DNA from: Lotus japonicus
Lineage: Eukaryota; Streptophyta; Magnoliopsida; Fabales; Fabaceae
NCBI RefSeq assembly: GCF_012489685.1
Contig: NC_080043.1
Span: forward strand, 56,194,289 to 56,258,288
Reading direction: 5' to 3'
DNA length: 64,000 nucleotides
The notes beneath the pieces were generated by a model. The model did no database searches. It was not told where the DNA came from and was given only the letters and a program-made list of their open reading frames with translations. Position 1 is the stretch's first letter. Every line of letters begins with the position of its first letter. Made by a program: the position numbers and the translations under genes. Positions 25,474-34,753 of the stretch are shown here, in pieces.

Positions 25474-28202
25474 CTACTGAGTGCCATAAGGCGATTGCTG
25501 GTATGAAGCAAAAGGATGGAAAGATTGTAAAATCTGGCTCGCAGGGAATTGGGGAAACAAATTGAACCCACTTGGGAAACTCATTGGAGGGGCTTCAATA
25601 TCAGCTTGAGGTTGCTCAATAGTTGGTGACACCATAGCTTGGGAACTTCCAGTGTTGCGTTTAACATCCTTTTGGGTTCTTCTATCTCCCACCTAAAATT
25701 CACAGCCAAATATAAACCATAAACAACAATTTTACAACAGAACATGCCACTCAAATTTATACAACATAGTAAATATGACATATAACATGCCTTTCTTTTG
25801 GCTTTGACTGTACTCATTGAACTGGGCCCTCCATTATCTCCTCCTAATGTTGGCACGGGCTGTATACAATTTAAAATATTAATGTCATACACATGGTAAT
25901 TGGCTGCAAAATAATCCAATAGAAAAATTATACAAACAACTTACAGTATCAGCAGTGTTATCACCATCAATTTCAACAGATGAATCTTCATCTTCTTCAG
26001 CATCTGCAAAACTTTCTCCAACTTCATTACCCTCAAATAATGTAGGACATGTCCTGATTGTGTGGCCACCCTTTCTGCAATTAGAGCATAGCCTTTTCGT
26101 CTTCTTATACTTCTTCCGTGGAGCGCCCTTTGTTTTGACAACAGCTGGGTCACCAATGACAAATAAATTGGTTGCAGCAGAATTGGGATGGCGACGTTTC
26201 TGAAATTTCATGACAAGCTTGTATATGTCCTCGATAACATTTGAGAAATCAGAAGAGTCATCAGCACCATATTCACTCAGAAAGTTGCATGCAGCAGAAA
26301 TTGCACCTCTACGCAGCATTTTCATTCTATCAGTATCAACCTCCATAGCAGGGATAGATTGTAATGAATCAGCCTTTGCAGTCTTCAGCCACCTTTTAGA
26401 AACAAGACTAGCAGGGAATTCATTCATGTTCTCAGTTCTCATTGCACATATAATGTGAGAACAAGGTATGCCAACATATTCAGAAAACCCACAATCACAA
26501 TTAAACATGTTCTGATTCTTGTCATAAATGACCAAGAACTGAGTATTTGGATGACGACAAATGCTAAACTTTATCATCACTGTGGTACCAATCTCTGATC
26601 GTTCAACAAGATTAAGGTTAAGTGCTCGTTGAATCATATGTCTCACTTCCCTAAACATATTCAATGTCAACAACTTTGCTGCCCCTTGTTCAATGTGACT
26701 CAAAGCAGTAATCAAGACAGGCTCACCATAACTTGACTTGAAATCAGAGGCTAACTCATTATGCCTATACTCCTCCACAGCTCTCTCAAAGTTATAAATG
26801 AAATCAAGGATGCTATTTTTGCACTGCACATACCTCTTAATAAATGAGTTAATGCCTTCACATAGAGAGGTAGTCCTGATACCGGCAAAAAATTTCTCTC
26901 GCAAAACGCAGTTGCCCACATCTGCCTAGTTTCATACGTCTGTTTAATCCATTTTTCCTCACCAATACCATACTTTTCAATCACTTGCAGCCATTTAGTT
27001 TCAAAACGTTCTGGAGTGAAATTCCCATAAATCAAAGTCTTAAATTCATTCAAGAAATCTGGAATCTTAATTTTCTCAAGACAGTTTTGCTGAATATGCC
27101 ATCCACAAAGCCTATGAGTAGCATTAGGAAACACAACCTTCACTGCTTCACGCATAGATTTGTCTCCATCAGTCACAACAGCTTTGGGTTGCTTTCCAAA
27201 CATAGCTTCATCCAAGGCTTTCAGGACCCATTTGTAAGTCTCAATGGTCTCATCACAAACCAAGGCACATGCAAAAATTGTAGTCTCCTTGTGATGATTG
27301 TAGCCAGAAAAGATAACAACCGGTTTGTTGTACTTGTTCTTCTTGTAGGTGCTGTCAAAAACAATGACATCTCCAAACGCTTGGTAATCAAGGCGACTTG
27401 TTCCATCGCACCAAAACAAGTTTTCAAGATTTTCTTCACCTGATCTTGTGAATTTGAAAAAAAACATGGGATCCTTCTCCCCCTTACGCTGCAAATAACT
27501 CAATGCACTGGCTGCATCTCCAGCACCTAAACTTATCCTTTTCTTCTTATCAACATGATTATATAAGTCCTTTTTCAGAAAACCCACCGATTCATGCCCA
27601 CCTTTCTGACCCATCAAAAGCCCCATTATGTTGCAACTTCTCACCCCATACAGCTTTAGACTGTCTACTTGAGCCTTGTCACCATCAGTCAATCCCCTGA
27701 ATGAGGGCATCAAATGAACGTGGGATGCAGGTGTCAACCCATGATTGTGTTCTGGTTCAAATAGCACAACCTTCCACTTGCTTGAGTCTGCATGAAAACG
27801 GACACGGAACTTTGCTGGGCAAGCCACTCTGGTAATAGGCTTTGCTTCTTTGACTCGGCTAACCTTATTCAAATGCTTCTCATGTCTCTCACCTTCCCTA
27901 TTACACACCAGTTGACGACTAATAATATTACCCTTTCGATCACGACGGACATCATCTTTCCTTGCACCAAAACCTTTGAAATGGGCATAGTGTTGGTAAA
28001 ATTCAACAGCATCCTTCTCAGAACAAAACACCAGCTCCCTTATCTCATCAGCTGTCAAGTCAGGGATTAATTTGCAACGATCTGGATTAGAATTCTCATT
28101 ATTGCCATTGCCATCATCAGCCACTGCCACAGAATCATCATCCTCACTCATACCTCCATCATTAGACAAGTCAATAGAGAAATATTCATTCACATCTGCC
28201 AT
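25474..28202 (-). pseudogene. FAR1/MURA-type Mutator transposase with one apparent single-base frameshift
   Basis: The start is at 28202 (MADVNEYFSI). Domains in order: acidic N-terminus; FAR1-type zinc-binding DNA-binding domain (residues about 58-150); MULE transposase core (about 260-370) with IVFDSTYKKN, VVTDGDKSM and ATHRLCGWHIQQNC; SWIM zinc finger (CDCGFSEYVGIPCSHIICAM, near 26500-26440); CCHC zinc knuckle (CSNCRKGGHTIRTC, near 26085-26045); and a proline-rich tail spliced through exons at about 25865-25795 and 25692-25474. The frame changes at the A-run 26903-26906 (T-run on the coding strand), where one base appears missing. The protein similarity continues uninterrupted in the next frame. 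By family it would cut and move the element and any related non-autonomous MULEs. If the frameshift is a sequencing error the gene could be intact. Confidence 0.9.
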
Positions 28203-28972
28203 GGCAGCAAACCTATGCAACGAAACCAATAAATAAGTACAACACAAAGATTTTAAGTAAACAAAACCTGATTTTCGAAAACAACGAAATCAATTTGGTA
28301 AACCTTAAACAAAAAAAATTTCATTCAGATTTTTTAAACCCTAAACCCACCGATTCAAAAGCCTAAACCCAAAAGCACAATACCCAAAATGCGATTTAAA
28401 CCATAAACCCAGATTCAAAACCCACAAATATAAGAACCCCTTAATTTGAAATCAAACAACAACAACGAATAATAGATTAGGAAAATGCGATTTTAGAACC
28501 AAAACACACTAAACCCAGATTCAGAAACGGACCGTGCTATTTGATGAAGAAGCTGGAACGTGAAGAAGCTCGAACGACAATGAAGAAGCTGATGACGACA
28601 ATGGTCCTCGTCTGCGAAAAACGAACGATGAAGAAGCTGGAAGGTGAAGAAGCTGGAAGGTGAAGAAGCTGATACTATTAGGGTTCAAGGAAGAAAAAGA
28701 AGAAAATGGGTTGAACTCAGAATACGAATAAGCTTGGTAAAAATTCTCAATGATGGTTAAAAGATAATATACAACTTTCAAACAATTGCTAAAAGGCCCC
28801 TCTAAAAATAAAATATAAAACATTTTTGATTTTCTAAAAAACAATTCAAATTTGAACAGAAAAAGAAAATTTGAAAATACTAATACACATGGCATCATAT
28901 TATTTGCTAAAAGGGTTGGAGGCACCACACCCTTAAAAATAGGGAGGCATCACAGAATTTGCCTACAAAAAA

Positions 28973-29228
28973 ATGGCACTGGAACTTTTATGGATATTCC
29001 TTTTTGGAAGACACTTTGTTGAATAAATAGAAAAGATACAACAATAAATTATTAATTAAGATAAGTAAAAAAATAGAAGGTTGTGGATTTTTTGGTTTTG
29101 AAGAAATTGATTTTTCTGGAATTTTTTTTTATGAATGTGATGAAGATGATGGAAGGATGTAGGAAGAAGATGAAGAAGTTGATGAATTTTCTGAAAAATC
29201 CAGAAAACGTTTATTTTTGGATGGAAAA
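28973..29228. other. MULE-C right interior
   Basis: AT-rich sequence between the end of MULE-D and MULE-C's right inverted repeat. No gene recognised. Confidence 0.5.
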
Positions 29229-29892
29229 GTGAGGAGGGACCAAAACTATTAACGGAGTATAACATTTGGGATCAAGAATGCTATTTTTAAAGGTTAGGGA
29301 CTCATTTTGCACAAAGCTCATTCTTAGGGGACCAAAAATGCTTTTAAGCCTTAAAACAATTTGGCCAAGATGATACATTTAATTTACCCAATATTTCAAA
29401 CGAATTCCACAAAGTAACATAAATACACTGAAAAAAATCAGCAATAAGAAAGGAATAAAACAGTTTTAATATTGAAGCTTGATCTCCATAAATCAATTAA
29501 AATCTGATTGTACCTGCAAAAAAAGTAGAAAATGATTATTTAAAAATCTTAAACTATGATGGGTAAAATATGAAGATTAATTAACTCTAAATTGAAAAAA
29601 ACTAACCAATTAGATGTTCTGAAATACTTCTTCGTACACGACAATCCGAGTGCAATTAGAGACAACTCCTTTGTCATCCACAATTAGGATCTTCAATCAT
29701 TTTCTAGATTTTACTCTTGATAGGGCGACATACAACTGATCGTGCGTGAATACAGGCATTGGAAGATATAATCCAACATGCGATAAAGATTGGCCTTGAC
29801 TTTTATTTATAGTCATAGCAAAACAAACAGTTATTGGGAACTGCCTTCTAGAGAACTTGAATGGAAGTCCAGAGTTCGAAGGAGTTAAGCTC

Positions 29893-31046
29893 TGTAAGAT
29901 CAAGATTTGGTCATGTGGTACAACTCTATGTTTTGATGATAACAAGTATTTATTTGTGGATGAACAACTATGATACTCTAATGTTTGTCTTGAGTGTTTT
30001 GACAAACAGGTTCTGATTCTGACACCAGAAGATATATTCGTCAGAAGGATCAGAAGATCAGAGGATCTGAAGATCAGAGGATCTGAAGATCAGAGGATCA
30101 GAGGATCAGAAGATCAGAGGATCAGAAGATCTGAGGATCAGAAGATCTGAAGACCAGAGGCTCTGAAGGTTCAGAAGCTCTGAAGGTTCAGAAGCAGAAG
30201 TAACGAAGGTCAGAGGATCCAAGCATCCCTCTGACTCTGATCACCAAGCTTCACAAGTTCCAACACGAAGCATAACTCTGATCAGAAGTCAATGGTTAAA
30301 GGCAAATGTCTCTATCGAGAAGTACAAGAGCAGCGTACTATTCTGAAAAGCCTACCTACCAAGGTTCAGCCACAGCAGGTTCTGGAAGTTCCAGAAATGC
30401 CCTCCAACGGTCATATTCTCTCAACAGAAATATCCTTTGCACCTTGGACTATAAAAGGCTGAAGAAAAGAAGAAAGCTAAGTGAGAGAAATCAAGAGCTG
30501 CAATACAAGAAAAGATTCAAGCCTCTACTTTCTTCATCTATTCTTATTTGGTTTACACTCAGCTTATTTAGAAGCAAACCTTTGTAAACACCAACCTCAA
30601 ACAGTTGTTTGATTTTCCTTAAGGGACCAGGTAGGTCAGTATCCTTAAGAAGACTAAGAGAGTGAATCTTAGTGGTGATTCCTTTAGGAGATCAAGGTTG
30701 ATCGGATCCTAGAGAAGACTAAGAGAGTGAATCTTAGTGATAGCTAAGTCAGTGTATTGTTAGTCACTTGTAGGTTTCAAGTGCAGTTGTAACAATTATC
30801 TGATTAGTGGATTGCCTTCATTCTAAGAAGGAAGAAATCACCTTAACGGGTGGACTGGATTAGCTTGAGGGATTTATCAAGTGAACCAGGATAAAATACT
30901 TGTGTGCTTTTCTCTTCTCTCTATCTTTATCCGCTGCACCATCTATCTTAGAGAAACCGAAAATATTTACTTTAAATCTTAAGGGGAAAGTTTTTATATT
31001 GAAAACGCTATTCAACCCCCCCTTCTAGCCGTTTTTCACACCTTCA
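29893..31046 (+). repeat. Sirevirus LTR copy 1 (1,154 bp)
   Basis: TG...CA ends. It contains an internal minisatellite (about 30030-30200) of gatcagaggatctgaa-type units. It is 17 bp shorter than the 1,171-bp copies: one 16-bp minisatellite unit and one C in the C-run near 31016 are missing. A tataaaag TATA-like box lies near 30451. The 93-codon open frame at 30306 lies entirely in the LTR and is not considered a gene. Confidence 0.92.
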
Positions 31047-31090
31047 ATTGGTATCAGAGCGCTAGAAGGAGGGTGTTGAATAGCGTTTAT

Positions 31091-32261
31091 TGTAAGATCA
31101 AGATTTGGTCATGTGGTACAACTCTATGTTTTGATGATAACAAGTATTTATTTGTGGATGAACAACTATGATACTCTAATGTTTGTCTTGAGTGTTTTGA
31201 CAAACAGGTTCTGATTCTGACACCAGAAGATATATTCGTCAGAAGGATCAGAAGATCAGAGGATCTGAAGATCAGAGGATCTGAAGATCAGAGGATCTGA
31301 AGATCAGAGGATCAGAGGATCAGAAGATCAGAGGATCAGAAGATCTGAGGATCAGAAGATCTGAAGACCAGAGGCTCTGAAGGTTCAGAAGCTCTGAAGG
31401 TTCAGAAGCAGAAGTAACGAAGGTCAGAGGATCCAAGCATCCCTCTGACTCTGATCACCAAGCTTCACAAGTTCCAACACGAAGCATAACTCTGATCAGA
31501 AGTCAATGGTTAAAGGCAAATGTCTCTATCGAGAAGTACAAGAGCAGCGTACTATTCTGAAAAGCCTACCTACCAAGGTTCAGCCACAGCAGGTTCTGGA
31601 AGTTCCAGAAATGCCCTCCAACGGTCATATTCTCTCAACAGAAATATCCTTTGCACCTTGGACTATAAAAGGCTGAAGAAAAGAAGAAAGCTAAGTGAGA
31701 GAAATCAAGAGCTGCAATACAAGAAAAGATTCAAGCCTCTACTTTCTTCATCTATTCTTATTTGGTTTACACTCAGCTTATTTAGAAGCAAACCTTTGTA
31801 AACACCAACCTCAAACAGTTGTTTGATTTTCCTTAAGGGACCAGGTAGGTCAGTATCCTTAAGAAGACTAAGAGAGTGAATCTTAGTGGTGATTCCTTTA
31901 GGAGATCAAGGTTGATCGGATCCTAGAGAAGACTAAGAGAGTGAATCTTAGTGATAGCTAAGTCAGTGTATTGTTAGTCACTTGTAGGTTTCAAGTGCAG
32001 TTGTAACAATTATCTGATTAGTGGATTGCCTTCATTCTAAGAAGGAAGAAATCACCTTAACGGGTGGACTGGATTAGCTTGAGGGATTTATCAAGTGAAC
32101 CAGGATAAAATACTTGTGTGCTTTTCTCTTCTCTCTATCTTTATCCGCTGCACCATCTATCTTAGAGAAACCGAAAATATTTACTTTAAATCTTAAGGGG
32201 AAAGTTTTTATATTGAAAACGCTATTCAACCCCCCCCTTCTAGCCGTTTTTCACACCTTCA
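31091..32261 (+). repeat. Sirevirus LTR copy 2 (1,171 bp)
   Basis: Full LTR directly followed by a primer-binding site at 32264 (tggtatcagagcc), complementary to the initiator methionine tRNA 3' end. This is the LTR that properly precedes gag. Confidence 0.93.
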
Positions 32262-32263
32262 AT

Positions 32264-32276
32264 TGGTATCAGAGCC
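32264..32276 (+). promoter_or_regulatory. Primer-binding site (initiator tRNA-Met)
   Basis: Tggtatcagagcc lies two bases after the LTR end, the standard Ty1-copia minus-strand primer site. A second copy (tggtatcagagc) lies at 31049-31060 in the linker after LTR copy 1. Confidence 0.9.
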
Positions 32277-32334
32277 TGGTTCTGATTACCACACTTAACA
32301 GTGTTCAGTAGATCCGGGCCAGTGTGAAAAACTC

Positions 32335-34080
32335 ATGGATTCCACCACTACTACAAGCAAATATCAATACAGTGCAAGACCACCTATCTTTGATGGTCAG
32401 AGATTTGATTTTTGGAAAGATAGAATCAAAAGCTTCTTTCTTGGCTTTGATCCTGATCTCTGGGATTTTGTTGTTGATGGCTACACCCCTCCTGTCGATG
32501 AACATGGTGTAAAGATCCCAAGGAAGAAGATGAGTGAAGATCAAAAGAAGGAGTTCAGAGATCATCACAGATCAAGAGCTATTCTGCAAAGTGCCATTTC
32601 ATATGAAGAATATGTGAAAATTACTGATCGTGATTCCGCTAAGTGTATCCTTGATTCCTTAAAGATGACACATGAAGGAAACAAAAAGGTGAAAGAGACA
32701 AAGGCGTTGTCTCTGATCAAGCAGTATGAATCCTTCCAAATGGAACCTAACGAATCCATTGAGGATATGCTTTCCAGATTTCAGTTGCTCGTAGCTGGAA
32801 TAAGACCTCTCAACAAAAGCTACACTACAAAAGATCATGTCATAAGGGTCATCAGAAGTCTTCCTGAAAGCTGGATGCCTTTAGTGACTTCAATAGAGCT
32901 TACAAGAGATGTTGAGCATATGAGTTTAGAAGAACTCATCAGCATACTGAAATGCCATGAGCTGAAGCGCTCTGAGAAGGCTAAATCTGAGAAGTCAAAA
33001 GCTCTCCAAGCTGGAGCAGAAGAATCTGAAGAAGCATCAGAAGATTCTGATGAAGATGAGCTGACTCTGATATCCAGAAAGTTCAACTGCATCTGGAAGC
33101 ACAGGCAGAGCAAATACAAAGGTTCATCAAAGGACGAAAAGTCAAAGAAGCATTTCAAACCAAAGAAAAGTCTGATGGTGACTTTTGATGAATCAGAATC
33201 AGAGGATGTTGACTCTGATGGTGAAGTCCAAGGACTCATGGCTATTGTCAAAGACAAAGGAGCAGAGTCAAAGGAAGCTGTTGACTCTGACTCAGAATCA
33301 GAAGGAGATCCAGACTCTGACGATGAAAATGAGGTATTTGATTCTTTCTCAACTTCTGAACTTAAAGATGCTTTGTCTGAAATTATGGATAAATATAACT
33401 CTCTCTTGACTAAGCATAAAAGGTTGAAAAAGAATTTCTCTGCTGCCTCTGAAACTTCTGTTGAACATGAGAAAATTATTTCTGATTTGAAAAATGATAA
33501 TCATGCTTTGATCAATTCTAACTCTGTGCTTAAGAATCAAATTGCTAAGTTAGAAGAAGTTATTGCCTGCGATGCCTCTGATAGTAAGCATGAATCTAAG
33601 TATGAAAAATCTTTTCAAAGATTCCTGGCTAAAAGCGTAGATAGAAGCTTGATGGCTTCATTGATCTATGGCGTGAGCAGAAATGGAATGCGTGGCATTG
33701 GGTATTCTAAACCAATTAGAAATGAGCCCTCTGTGCCTAAAGCTAAATCTTTGTATGAATGCTTTGTTCCCTCTGGTACCATATTGCCTGACCCTGTACC
33801 TGCTGAAGCTGCTAAACCTCCTCTTATAAAGGGATCTTTCTCCATGTCTAAATATCATGCAAAAATTCCTGTATATTATCCTGTTGAAAGACCCAAAGTT
33901 GTCAGAACTTCTGGGCTAACTAACAAGAAAGGACCCAGAAAGTGGGTACCTAGGGATAAGATTATATATGTTGCAGATATCTTCAATAGGTCCATCGAAA
34001 CTCCAACCATGGAACCTGGACAGTGGATGCAGGCAACACATGACGGGAGAAAGGCATATGTCCCAAGATCCAAAACTTGA
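32335..34080 (+). CDS. Sirevirus-type Gag protein (581 aa), no pol fused
   Basis: The start codon at 32335 opens MDSTTTTSKYQYSARPPIFD. The UBN2/retrotransposon gag domain covers residues about 15-230 (FDGQRFDFWKDRIKSFF, ESWMPLVTSIELT). A Lys-rich stretch and an acidic Ser/Asp/Glu stretch (about 235-345) follow, then a predicted coiled coil (about 350-440). The C-terminus has PRKWVPRDKIIYVAD and GQWMQATHDGRKAYVP, which in Sireviruses precede integrase. The usual CCHC zinc knuckle is not visible: residues pass from the Lys-rich stretch straight to FKPKKSLMVTFD. The protein ends at 34080 without protease or integrase. It would form particles and bind RNA if expressed. Confidence 0.88.
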   Translation: MDSTTTTSKYQYSARPPIFDGQRFDFWKDRIKSFFLGFDPDLWDFVVDGYTPPVDEHGVKIPRKKMSEDQKKEFRDHHRSRAILQSAISYEEYVKITDRDSAKCILDSLKMTHEGNKKVKETKALSLIKQYESFQMEPNESIEDMLSRFQLLVAGIRPLNKSYTTKDHVIRVIRSLPESWMPLVTSIELTRDVEHMSLEELISILKCHELKRSEKAKSEKSKALQAGAEESEEASEDSDEDELTLISRKFNCIWKHRQSKYKGSSKDEKSKKHFKPKKSLMVTFDESESEDVDSDGEVQGLMAIVKDKGAESKEAVDSDSESEGDPDSDDENEVFDSFSTSELKDALSEIMDKYNSLLTKHKRLKKNFSAASETSVEHEKIISDLKNDNHALINSNSVLKNQIAKLEEVIACDASDSKHESKYEKSFQRFLAKSVDRSLMASLIYGVSRNGMRGIGYSKPIRNEPSVPKAKSLYECFVPSGTILPDPVPAEAAKPPLIKGSFSMSKYHAKIPVYYPVERPKVVRTSGLTNKKGPRKWVPRDKIIYVADIFNRSIETPTMEPGQWMQATHDGRKAYVPRSKT

Positions 34081-34161
34081 ACCTGAAGGTGAAGTTAATC
34101 TTGGAGGCATCAGTAGAGTAAGTTTTGGTCAAGTCAAAGCTAGCTGAAAAAGCTTGTAGAG

Positions 34162-34419
34162 ATGAGCATGACCGTTTCAGAAAGAAACAAAGACTCAGAA
34201 CTTGTCAAACCAGAAGCAACAACATCAGAAGATGCTACTACAACTTCTGACTTGCGTCATCAGAAGAAGAGTAGTTTCATAGCTTGTCATTCTGAAGCAT
34301 CTGAAGATGGAATTTTTTCCAGAATGGAGATGTCACCAGAACCTCTGGACTTTGACACTTCTGCTCTCATAAGAAGATATACTAATCAGCAGCCAAGTAT
34401 CCCTTGGTATTCCTTCTGA
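34162..34419 (+). other. Short open frame after gag, repeated in each unit
   Basis: An 85-codon frame rich in Ser, Glu and Thr ends SIPWYSF just before the gggggagta purine tract. It recurs unchanged at 36338-36595 and 38514-38771. It may be a leftover of the downstream coding region of a full-length Sirevirus. No domain recognised; a functional protein is doubtful. Confidence 0.4.
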
Positions 34420-34483
34420 GGGGGAGTATTTCGTCTTATGCTCTTACTATTTTTTTTTCCACCTTCATTCTTTTTGCTTATGA

Positions 34484-34753
34484 CAAAAAGGGGGAGAACT
34501 TATAGTATCTTGACAACTCCTATATTATTTAGCTCAGAATCTATATATTACTAACGTTGATATTAAGTATTAGATTCAGGGGGAGCTTAGCTCAGAATCA
34601 AGCACGAGTCTTGGATTCAGAAGGAGCAAGATAAACTATACACATCAGGATAAGTTTTAACTCTGATACCTTATACTCTGAGTGTATTCAGTTTATTTGT
34701 TTAGAGTTGCTCATCAAAATACATGGTTTTGTCATCATCAAAAAGGGGGAGAT
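34484..34753 (+). promoter_or_regulatory. Series of purine tracts including the polypurine tract
   Basis: Aaaaagggggagaa (34484), agggggagct (34577) and aaaaagggggagat ending at 34753 directly before the LTR start. Multiple near-identical purine tracts ahead of the 3' LTR are a known Sirevirus signature. The last one would prime plus-strand synthesis. The set is repeated in both downstream units. Confidence 0.8.

Larger units (their letters stand above)
18132..28963. mobile_element. MULE-D: coding Mutator-like element with transposase, ULP1 protease, B3 and GRF genes
   Basis: The flanks are exact 9-bp duplications tacaaaaaa (18123-18131 and 28964-28972). The termini share only short similarity (ggtcccttctgtggtgcctc versus ggcaaattctgtgatgcctc), with weak similarity beyond. 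This resembles the so-called non-TIR MULEs, to which ULP1-bearing Kaonashi elements belong. Order inside: a B3/SIM gene (19048-20289, plus), a GRF zinc-finger gene (20520-20956, plus, broken), a ULP1 protease gene (24122-21780, minus) and a FAR1/MURA-type transposase (28202-25474, minus, one frameshift). Non-coding parts hold a 100-bp tandem repeat and SINE-like insertions. Length is about 10.8 kb. Confidence 0.88.
17102..29350. mobile_element. MULE-C inserted in the Helitron tail; itself hosts MULE-D
   Basis: The termini are ggcttaaaagcacttttggt and, on the reverse strand, ggcttaaaagcatttttggt. Inverted-repeat similarity runs about 120 bp (17102-17222 with 29229-29350). Exact 9-bp duplications ttaaaacaa flank it (17093-17101 and 29351-29359). 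Removing MULE-D (18132-28963) leaves a gene-less element of about 1.4 kb. The Helitron sequence reads through cleanly once MULE-C is removed. Confidence 0.93.

Noticed and set aside
25885..26919. Separate gene downstream of the transposase
   Set aside because: It is the C-terminal half of the same transposase (SWIM and CCHC domains) in the next frame after a one-base shift.
25474..28202. Host FAR1/FHY3-type transcription factor gene
   Set aside because: It lies inside a 9-bp-duplicated element next to ULP1, and has the transposase core with a CCHC knuckle, so a transposon transposase is the simpler reading.
30306..30587. 93-codon frame repeated at 30306, 31520 and 39534
   Set aside because: It lies wholly inside the Sirevirus LTR, overlaps the TATA-like region, has no domain, and is repeated only because the LTR is.
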